From Pseudomonadota bacterium (GTDB taxonomy: Bacteria > Bdellovibrionota_B > Oligoflexia > Oligoflexales > Bin106), in NCBI GenBank assembly GCA_026710525.1, contig JAPOQT010000303.1, forward strand, positions 1 through 6,297: a stretch of DNA of 6,297 nucleotides, given 5' to 3'. Numbering within the stretch: the first letter of the stretch is position 1; every line of letters starts with the position of its first letter. The translations under genes and the position numbers were made by a program. This document shows, in pieces, positions 1-4,199 of the stretch. Below the pieces are notes generated by a model. The model was not told where the DNA came from. It did not search any database and worked only from the letters and a program-made list of their open reading frames with translations.

Positions 1-1
1 A

Positions 2-115
2 ATCGCTAAAATCAACAGCAATATTTCATTTACCGTGATCCCTTGTCTCAACGGGGCACAGGATTTTGCTAAATTTTTAAGTGATAAAGTTTTGATGATA
101 ACCTCAGATCTTTAG
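2..115 (+). CDS. possible 3' end of an unknown gene (partial at left edge)
   Basis: One frame is open from the left edge to a TAG at 113-115, giving 37 C-terminal residues that include ISFTVIPCLNGAQDFAKFL and end in MITSDL. It would be convergent with ubiE, with 20 bases between the two stop codons, which is a normal arrangement. I do not recognise the family. In AT-rich DNA a 37-codon open frame can occur by chance, so the only support is the sensible composition and the tight convergent packing. The rest of the gene lies outside the window. Confidence 0.35.
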   Translation: MAKINSNISFTVIPCLNGAQDFAKFLSDKVLMITSDL

Positions 116-135
116 ATTTATCGGACACGTGGCTT

Positions 136-879
136 TTAGGATGTTGTTTCTCCCTTTACAAAGGCGAGTAATACACAGGATCCTAAAAAAAATCGATATT
201 TTCTCTGCCGAACAAAACCAACTTGTTCACACTCCATCCCAATAGCTTGTTCAGAAGGAAAGTTTTTCACACTATGGGGTAAATAAGCATAGTCCTGTTT
301 TTGGGCAAATAAACCAGCAATAACAGGCAAAAATACCCGGAAATAGAGCCAAAAAATTGATCCTAACAATCCTTTTGGTTGAAAAAACTCAAGAATAAGC
401 AGATGACCACCTGGTTTTAATACACGGGCAAACTCTCTTAGTGCTTGAGCTCTCCCTTGAACATTGCGTAAACCAAAGGATATGGTGAGTGCGTCAAAGT
501 ACTGATCTGGTAAGTCTAAAGATCGTGCGTCACCTTGGAGCCATCGAACCTTATTTTGTCGAGATATTTTATGTTTTGTTTGGTTTATTTTTTTCTGAGC
601 TTGTTCAAGCATGGCAGGAGATATATCAACACCATAAAATTCTTGGTAACTGGTTAAACAACGCCGAGCTTCAAGAAGCACATCTCCTGATCCTGTGGCA
701 ACATCAAGTAGACGCAATGAGTTATGATGATTTGGCAGCCATGAAATAAGTTTTTTTCGCCAGTATCTATGGAGTCCGAAAGAGAGTAAGGTATTGAGAA
801 AATCATAGCGAGGAGCCACCCGATTGAACATAGCTGTGACTTCTTTCTGTTTATGTTCAAGATCCTTTGGATGACTCAT
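136..879 (-). CDS. ubiE: UbiE/MenG-type quinone C-methyltransferase
   Basis: SAM-dependent enzyme that methylates the benzoquinol or naphthoquinol ring carbon in ubiquinone or menaquinone synthesis, acting at the inner face of the membrane. At 247 aa it matches the usual length (about 250). Visible motifs: family signature YDFLN...S..LHRYW (residues 25-40), SAM motif I LLDVATGSGDV (57-67), acidic motif GVDIS (83-87), GDARSLDLPDQYFD (116-129), TISFGLRNV (132-140) and the second signature RVLKPGGHLLILEF (152-165). The C-terminal YLP.S...FPS block (199-209) is also typical. The start is set by AGAAGG at 884-889 on the minus strand, four bases before ATG. The last 20 residues (YRFFLGSCVLLAF) depart from the usual LTxGIA..H.G ending. 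APRYDFLNTLLSFG resembles non-proteobacterial MenG forms more than the alphaproteobacterial VASRYDLMNDLMS pattern (recalled, not searched). Whether the substrate is ubiquinone or menaquinone cannot be told from sequence. Confidence 0.95.
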   Translation of the reverse strand: MSHPKDLEHKQKEVTAMFNRVAPRYDFLNTLLSFGLHRYWRKKLISWLPNHHNSLRLLDVATGSGDVLLEARRCLTSYQEFYGVDISPAMLEQAQKKINQTKHKISRQNKVRWLQGDARSLDLPDQYFDALTISFGLRNVQGRAQALREFARVLKPGGHLLILEFFQPKGLLGSIFWLYFRVFLPVIAGLFAQKQDYAYLPHSVKNFPSEQAIGMECEQVGFVRQRKYRFFLGSCVLLAFVKGETTS

Positions 880-983
880 ACTACCTTCTTTGTCAGTCTA
901 TTGATGTCGGCATCTCTTCACTGTGCTCTTTAAACCGGACAGGCTATGATTTGTGGCCATAGGTGAGCAAAATATTAGCTCCC

Positions 984-1019
984 AGTATGACCAGTATTCA
1001 TACTACCTATCACATGTGA
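984..1019. promoter_or_regulatory. dyad and palindrome upstream of ubiE (operator-like)
   Basis: AGTATG (984-989) and CATACT (999-1004) form a perfect 6-bp inverted repeat with a 9-base centre. CCAGTAT is directly repeated at 982-988 and 991-997. Immediately beyond lies the perfect 10-base palindrome TCACATGTGA (1010-1019). This sits about 105-140 bases upstream of the ubiE start. Such symmetry is what a dimeric regulator would bind, but no clear sigma-70 promoter was found beside it, so the role is inferred. Confidence 0.3.
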
Positions 1020-1083
1020 CCAAGGGAATCAAAATTTTATCACAATGATACCAAATAAGGAGCTCGATAACTTGGTAAAAGAA

Positions 1084-1118
1084 CGAGGTTTTCATATTAT
1101 ATAAGATGATGAACCTCG
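1084..1118. terminator. hairpin with T-rich flanks, possible bidirectional terminator
   Basis: CGAGGTT (1084-1090) pairs with AACCTCG (1112-1118). After a small internal loop, TCAT (1092-1095) pairs with ATGA (1106-1109), leaving a 10-base loop. On the plus strand TTTT follows at 1120-1123; on the minus strand TTCTTTT follows the stem. This is a plausible Rho-independent terminator in either direction. On the minus strand it overlaps the last codons and stop of the 48-codon ORF (1097-1243), which is unusual for a terminator. No confident gene ends here. Confidence 0.4.
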
Positions 1119-1243
1119 ATTTTCTCGTCATAGATCATTTTTCGGATAAATGAGTTATATTTCGAAGGTACAGCAGTGGTAAAAGTATTTTGGATCACCT
1201 CATCCATAGCCGTCCCTTTATCGATTTTGAATTTAAGAACCAT
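1097..1243 (-). CDS. possible small or remnant ORF, 48 codons, unknown
   Basis: Minus-strand frame with ATG at 1243 and TAA at 1097-1099; it stays open ten codons further upstream to a TAG at 1274-1276. The peptide includes KIDKGTAMDEVIQNTFTTAV and PSKYNSFIRKMIYDEKIEV and is lysine-rich with a natural-looking composition. There is no good ribosome binding site. Reading the same frame further upstream gives further peptide-like pieces separated by several stops. It could be the surviving 3' end of a decayed gene, or chance. No family recognised. Confidence 0.25.
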   Translation of the reverse strand: MVLKFKIDKGTAMDEVIQNTFTTAVPSKYNSFIRKMIYDEKIEVHHLI

Positions 1244-1603
1244 CCCATCACAGCTAATAAAAAATACTGGCGGCTAAATATCATGTCACCTAGAAAAAAG
1301 AGCTTGAGAATAGACAACAAATTAACATGCCGCATTAGCCAGTAACTCTTCTCGTAGGACGAGAGTCACGGGGTAATTTTTTTACCACCATTGAGAGCTG
1401 GGTTTCAATAAAAATCCTCCCATGCTATCTGGTCAAAATAGGTTAGATAACAGCAGTTTACTTCACAGTGACATCGATCAATATTTCCTCAAGTATAGTC
1501 CTTATCGAGGACCGGGTTATAAAAGATAATTGAAGGTCTTAAAGATGGTATTTTGTCTATCTGAGTAATGGATTGTATCCCGCTTACAGACCTCTACTTA
1601 CCA

Positions 1604-2245
1604 CTAATTATTTTGAAATTCCTTGTACACTTTTGAATAATGGTGAGACCCTTTAAGGGTAAAGGTGTAACTAGTTAAAGGTTCATATTGACTATCCTTG
1701 GTGATGTGGAATTTAATAGGGACATTATTCATAAAATTCTGATGCAAAATGTGAGAGGATTTTGAGTCTAAACTTATTCGATCAGTCAGGTAATAACCAA
1801 TGAGCCTCTGTTCCCCTTGATCTGTTTTAATATCAACAAAATACTTGGCTTTGCTACGTTCTTTAACAGGATTATTAAGTCTGTACAAATTTAAAAAAAT
1901 AAATATCTCCTCTTTGCTATTCACAGCAAATGTAGGATACAACAGTAAATTACTGGCAGCAGAATAGCTAAAATTGCCAAAAATAAGATTATGATAATAT
2001 ATATATTTATTATCTGTCGGATCTTTAAATTTATCAGTGTAAGCACTGACGCGCCAATGGGGCTTTTTAGCATTCACGATGTCAGTTTCGGTGGTAATAC
2101 TATAAGCAAGCCAGGAAAACATCCAGGTGAAAGTGATGATTCTAATTTTAGTGGAGTATCCTTGACGAAGGGTAAACCATCCAAAAATTAATGGCAAACC
2201 TAATATGCCTAAACCAAGAATAAAGCTCATTTTTTTTCTTGGCAT
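1604..2245 (-). CDS. small membrane protein of unknown function
   Basis: 213 aa, family not recognised. The N-terminus MPRKK is followed by a hydrophobic segment at about residues 7-24 (SFILGLGILGLPLIFGWF). A short polar link with Gly-Tyr-Ser and basic residues (25-34) leads to a second hydrophobic segment at 35-50 (IRIITFTWMFSWLAYSI). The remaining ~160 residues are soluble, rich in Tyr, Lys, Asn and Ser, with alternating patterns suggesting beta structure; there is no cysteine. The likely form is a two-segment membrane anchor carrying one globular domain. The frame stays open upstream to a TTG at 2374, but I place the start at ATG 2245 because AGAGG lies five bases upstream and a good promoter (2269-2297) lies just beyond, inside the longer frame. 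No catalytic motif seen. It is transcribed toward ubiE but lies over 700 bases away. Confidence 0.75.
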   Translation of the reverse strand: MPRKKMSFILGLGILGLPLIFGWFTLRQGYSTKIRIITFTWMFSWLAYSITTETDIVNAKKPHWRVSAYTDKFKDPTDNKYIYYHNLIFGNFSYSAASNLLLYPTFAVNSKEEIFIFLNLYRLNNPVKERSKAKYFVDIKTDQGEQRLIGYYLTDRISLDSKSSHILHQNFMNNVPIKFHITKDSQYEPLTSYTFTLKGSHHYSKVYKEFQNN

Positions 2246-2268
2246 GATAACCTCTGACAACTCATCTG

Positions 2269-2297
2269 AGTATAACGTTTCAATACTGCTAGGTGAA
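2269..2297 (-). promoter_or_regulatory. sigma-70-type promoter for the membrane protein gene
   Basis: On the minus strand, TTCACC (2297-2292; 4 of 6 to consensus) and TATACT (2274-2269; 5 of 6) are separated by 17 bases. Transcription would begin near 2262, about 17 bases before the ATG at 2245, with AGAGG between them. The fit of promoter, ribosome binding site and ATG argues against the longer TTG-started reading. Confidence 0.55.
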
Positions 2298-2361
2298 TAT
2301 CTAAGAATAAGTGGATGATAGCTTGAAATGGTAGAATAATAGCGGCTTTCACTCAGTCTAA

Positions 2362-2481
2362 TTAATAGCAACAATCACCATCTTGACTGCCAGTTAATTC
2401 AAGAATATTTTTCATAACTGCTTGTGTCTTTCGAACACGATTTACCGGTTTGTCAAGCTTGTTGAACTCTAGCGTAGTCAC
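2362..2481 (-). CDS. possible 39-aa peptide ending in Asp-Cys-Cys-Tyr
   Basis: Minus-strand frame from GTG at 2481 to TAA at 2362-2364. GGAG lies nine bases before the GTG. A TTG at 2487 is an alternative start, and the frame is open back to 2502. The peptide reads MTTLEFNKLDKPVNRVRK, then TQAVMKNILELTGSQ, then DGDCCY at the C-terminus. It has a basic middle, an amphipathic VMKNILEL stretch and two adjacent cysteines only at the very end. This leader-plus-Cys-rich-tail shape recalls precursors of modified peptides, but no modifying enzyme is visible and no family is recognised. It lies just downstream of a minus-strand terminator and 116 bases before the start of the membrane protein gene on the same strand. 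No clear promoter of its own was found. It may be a real short gene, a remnant, or chance. Confidence 0.4.
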   Translation of the reverse strand: MTTLEFNKLDKPVNRVRKTQAVMKNILELTGSQDGDCCY

Positions 2482-2508
2482 TAACAAATTCTCCCATACC
2501 TGTCACTC

Positions 2509-2543
2509 AAAAAAAGAAAAAAAGAGCGAAGGCCAAACCCTTC
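2509..2543 (-). terminator. Rho-independent terminator, minus strand, without an obvious gene
   Basis: On the minus strand GAAGG (2543 down to 2539) pairs with CCTTC (2532-2528) around a six-base loop, extendable by a G-U pair. Three bases later come seven T's, a C and seven T's (2523-2509). This is a strong terminator form, though with a short stem. No sizeable minus-strand gene lies upstream in the 440 bases before the next plus-strand gene, so it must end a small gene, a small RNA or a decayed gene. The 2542-2703 frame ends directly at the stem. Confidence 0.6.
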
Positions 2544-2703
2544 ATGACTTTCTATCAAAATCTATTGACCAGCAATGCCATATAGATTCTATGATTAACT
2601 CATCCTAGCAACTAACTCTATAAAGGAGGATCGGATCTTGTAGAAAAAAATTAACCTCAAGAAGAAGATCTGAAACGTCCTTTTGTGAGGTTTTATGATT
2701 CAT
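2542..2703 (-). pseudogene. possible small gene or remnant with an in-frame TAG
   Basis: Minus-strand ATG at 2703 starts a 32-codon reading frame (MNHKTSQKDVSDLLLEVNFF, then LQDPILLYRVSC) ending at TAG 2605-2607. The same frame continues for 20 more codons (DELIIESIWHCWSIDFDRKS) to TGA 2542-2544, which touches the terminator stem. Either the product is a 32-aa peptide, or a 53-codon gene has acquired a nonsense codon. No ribosome binding site is evident. The support is the position directly before a terminator; the protein is not recognised. Confidence 0.25.
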
Positions 2704-2754
2704 CTTGAGATGCCATAAAACACAGAAATTCGATTAAGGTAGTTAAAATAGTTG

Positions 2755-2783
2755 TTGCTTTCAATTCTTTAACATGTTATAGT
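2755..2783 (+). promoter_or_regulatory. distal promoter of the exported-protein gene (extended -10)
   Basis: TTGCTT (2755-2760), a 17-base spacer and TATAGT (2778-2783) preceded by TGT at 2775-2777, which is an extended -10. Transcription would begin near 2790, leaving a leader of about 190 bases before the ATG at 2983. Confidence 0.55.
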
Positions 2784-2794
2784 GAGCCGTAATG

Positions 2795-2842
2795 CCAGTT
2801 TTAGACTGGTTAAATCTTACGTAATATGAAGTTATGTATAAG
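2795..2842 (+). promoter_or_regulatory. two consecutive hairpins in the leader of the exported-protein gene
   Basis: Hairpin one: CCAGT (2795-2799) and ACTGG (2805-2809) around a five-base loop. Hairpin two: CTTA+CGTAA (2816-2824) pairs with TTATG+TAAG (2832-2842) over nine base pairs, one of them G-U, with a two-base bulge and a seven-base loop. They begin about five bases after the predicted start of the distal transcript. No T run follows, so they are not a simple terminator. They may stabilise or regulate the mRNA; no known riboswitch class is recognised. Confidence 0.4.
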
Positions 2843-2855
2843 TATTTGTAGTATC

Positions 2856-2887
2856 TTGTGACTTTGCACGTGACATGTGTTTATAAT
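2856..2887 (+). promoter_or_regulatory. proximal promoter candidate with perfect -10
   Basis: A perfect TATAAT lies at 2882-2887, about 95 bases upstream of the ATG at 2983. The -35 is poor: TTGTGA at 2856-2861 leaves a 20-base spacer. Between them are the palindromes CACGTG (2867-2872) and ACATGT (2873-2878), which could hold an activator or repressor. ACATGTG also occurs in the palindrome upstream of ubiE (1012-1018). Confidence 0.4.
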
Positions 2888-2982
2888 CTCTTCTTATTAC
2901 TGAATTTCATAAAAATTATTTTGCTTAGATATATTTCTATTAAAGCACCATTTTAATTAGTAACAGAAAGGACACAGTAACT

Positions 2983-3843
2983 ATGACATTCACTTCTTAC
3001 GTTTATCACCTTTACAAAAAAATATCACAAAATATTTTTTTGCTTTTTGCTGTATTTTTTATTGTTCCGGGTATTTCATATGCACAAGACGGAGAACCTG
3101 AGCTCTCTTTGCCTGATAGATGGGGATCTAATCAAACTTGCAGATTTATTCCTAATAACAATATACGCATTTCTAGTGTTGATTTTACAGCTGGCGGTCA
3201 TACAGATAGATTCTTTACACTTCAACCACGATACCGAGAAATTTCTTCATGGTATGAAAAAGAAGAAAAGCGAAAATCTGCCACTTTAGATGAGTATGGA
3301 GATGAGTATGGAACATTTGCTTTTGCGGTATTTAGTTATGATACTCCTCCATCAGGTGATCGATCAAAGGGCTTTGAGTTTAATCTCAGTGATATTGCTC
3401 CTTTTATTGTTGATTTTGGTTATGTCTACCGAAATAATGGATCATATAATGAATCAACAAATGTATATAGTCACGAACCGATGCTAAAAATTAAGCATGG
3501 TCCATTGCCTAATCAACCTCAATTGTTTGATAGATTGTTGTATGCTAACGGAATGCTCAAAAAGCACAAGCGTCAGATAGGTCATCGTGAGTGGCTCCCT
3601 CGACACCCTGATGTAATTAGCTACGAATGGGGATTTTCTACCTGGGAGCCCTACTCAATGGTTTCGGCAGATTCTGTATTTTTACTTAATGAAGGTGCTT
3701 GCTTAGTTCATTATATTCCCGATAACCCTAGTCAAATACGGCATGATGGCAAAGTACTTCTTGATGGAAAATGGGTGCAAGGGCATAGAGATTCTGAGAA
3801 TAAATGGAGATTTGTATTTTTGGCATTATTTACCTCTGAATGA
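2983..3843 (+). CDS. exported protein of unknown function
   Basis: 286 aa, no family recognised. The first 34 residues are a classical Sec signal peptide: a basic region ending in YKK (11-13), a hydrophobic core (about 18-30) and an S-Y-A site at 32-34 with cleavage before QDGEP. The mature part (about 252 aa) should be periplasmic or secreted. It is rich in aromatic residues and has only two cysteines, C53 and C240, near its two ends, which could form a disulphide holding the termini together. Residues 105-111 contain the repeat DEYGDEYG, encoded by an exact 12-base tandem duplication (3289-3312). There is no lipobox, no second membrane segment and no recognisable catalytic motif. The start is supported by AAAGGA at 2967-2972, ten bases before ATG, and by the signal peptide. 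It is preceded by two promoter candidates and a structured leader, and followed by the tyrS leader. An envelope, effector or host-interaction role is possible but unproven. Confidence 0.8.
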   Translation: MTFTSYVYHLYKKISQNIFLLFAVFFIVPGISYAQDGEPELSLPDRWGSNQTCRFIPNNNIRISSVDFTAGGHTDRFFTLQPRYREISSWYEKEEKRKSATLDEYGDEYGTFAFAVFSYDTPPSGDRSKGFEFNLSDIAPFIVDFGYVYRNNGSYNESTNVYSHEPMLKIKHGPLPNQPQLFDRLLYANGMLKKHKRQIGHREWLPRHPDVISYEWGFSTWEPYSMVSADSVFLLNEGACLVHYIPDNPSQIRHDGKVLLDGKWVQGHRDSENKWRFVFLALFTSE

Positions 3844-3856
3844 TGAATGACTTGAT

Positions 3857-3940
3857 CTTGGGTTGCTGTCAGAGTGTGTGAACATTGAAGTTCAAGGGCT
3901 AGTAAGAGTTAAGCTAACACTGAATATGACTCAACCCAAG
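3857..3940 (+). ncRNA. candidate structured RNA element upstream of tyrS, stem 1
   Basis: CTTGGGTTG (3857-3865) is perfectly complementary to CAACCCAAG (3932-3940). After a small internal loop GTCA (3868-3871) pairs with TGAC (3927-3930), giving 13 pairs. Inside, AGTGT/ACACT (3873-3877/3917-3921), TGAAC/GTTCA (3879-3883/3890-3894) and GTTA/TAAC (3908-3911/3915-3918) can form smaller hairpins, though the first and last share bases and exclude each other. It begins 14 bases after the stop of the exported-protein gene. No T-box consensus or known riboswitch core was seen. It may be a leader RNA, the 3' structure of the upstream mRNA, or a repeat element. Confidence 0.4.
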
Positions 3941-3973
3941 GTGGGTATAAATGGCTCTTATGTCGATGGATTA

Positions 3974-4034
3974 ACGAGTTATCAAAGGGTTGCTAGGGTA
4001 ATTTTATGCTCTAAAATGTCTCTGAATAACTCGT
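3974..4034 (+). ncRNA. candidate structured RNA element upstream of tyrS, stem 2
   Basis: ACGAGTTAT (3974-3982) is perfectly complementary to ATAACTCGT (4026-4034). Inside it ATTTTA (4001-4006) pairs with TAAAAT (4012-4017) around a five-base loop. An outer stem GGTGGGTA (3940-3947) with TACTCACC (4072-4079), one G-U pair included, would enclose this element directly beside stem 1. CCACC (4037-4041) could compete for the same GGTGG, so two alternative folds are possible. The function is inferred from geometry only. Confidence 0.4.
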
Positions 4035-4113
4035 CACCACCGAATAAGCAACACGGCCAATCTCTTTTTAGTACTCACCATACGGAAATTTCTCATCATA
4101 TGATCATAAAACC

Positions 4114-4122
4114 TGTTATTAT
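4114..4122 (+). promoter_or_regulatory. extended -10 promoter candidate for tyrS
   Basis: TGT followed by TATTAT (4117-4122; 5 of 6 to consensus) makes an extended -10 with no good -35. Transcription would start near 4129, about 70 bases before the preferred tyrS ATG at 4200. That start lies downstream of the folded elements, so a transcript from here would lack them; only read-through RNA would carry them. Confidence 0.4.
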
Positions 4123-4199
4123 AGAGTGTCAGCGGGTGGATGTTTGAATCACAAACATTAGACCAAATAACTTTAAGACAGATAACAAAAATAAAGACA

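Larger units (their letters stand above)
880..1603. other. gene-poor stretch upstream of ubiE
   Basis: About 720 bases without a convincing gene. All frames are broken by frequent stops; the longest readable pieces are a 48-codon minus-strand ORF (1097-1243) and a 35-codon plus-strand ORF (1422-1529, no ribosome binding site). Several hairpins are present: 984-1004, 1084-1118, 1350-1364 (TCTCGT/ACGAGA, 3-base loop) followed by GGTAA/TTACC around seven T's (1372-1386), and GTCCT/AGGAC at 1498-1512. No transposase or tRNA was recognised. Decayed genes or untranslated leader DNA are both possible. Confidence 0.6.
2246..2982. other. gene-poor stretch between divergent unknown genes
   Basis: About 740 bases separate the divergently transcribed membrane-protein and exported-protein genes. 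The stretch holds the possible Cys-Cys-Tyr peptide, the orphan minus-strand terminator and the frame leading into it, and the promoters and leader of the exported-protein gene. Further items are an AAGGAGG at 2623-2629 followed eight bases later by TTG and at once TAG, and AACCTCA/TGAGGTT (2653-2659/2686-2692) with a 26-base loop and a short T run after it. No tRNA, repeat array or mobile element was recognised. Confidence 0.6.
3844..4199 (+). other. 356-base leader between the exported-protein gene and tyrS
   Basis: No convincing gene. A frame from TTG 3863 (ATG 3926) to 4147 stays open, but it has no ribosome binding site and is better explained by the structured DNA here. The stretch contains two perfect 9-bp inverted repeats and a possible third long-range stem, followed by an extended -10 at 4114-4122 and the tyrS start. 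Confidence 0.6.

Noticed and set aside
1321..1600. Decayed transposase or other mobile element
   Set aside because: Short peptide-like pieces appear in several frames of both strands, but no transposase motif, terminal inverted repeats or target duplication could be identified.
2246..2374. Longer TTG-started form of the membrane protein (256 aa)
   Set aside because: The added segment covers the promoter at 2269-2297 and has no ribosome binding site, while ATG 2245 has AGAGG at good spacing.
2417..2440. tRNA T-arm-like sequence (GTGT, TCGAAAG, ACAC on the minus strand)
   Set aside because: Only four stem pairs and no acceptor, D or anticodon arms around it.
2623..2643. Perfect AAGGAGG followed by TTG on the plus strand
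   Set aside because: The TTG is followed at once by TAG, so no peptide is encoded; a 7-base match can occur by chance in a window this size.
3857..4079. T-box riboswitch for tyrS
   Set aside because: No TGGNACCGCG-like T-box sequence or terminator/antiterminator pair found; only the stems are seen.
3863..4147. 94-codon plus-strand frame (TTG start, ATG at 3926) before tyrS
   Set aside because: No ribosome binding site, no recognisable family, and it runs across the inverted repeats and the predicted tyrS promoter; it overlaps only the upstream extension of the tyrS frame.
4140..4199. Upstream ATG of tyrS giving a 443-aa protein
   Set aside because: The extra 20 residues have no family counterpart, the GGGTGG is directly against the ATG, and the ATG at 4200 places the HIGH motif at the usual distance.
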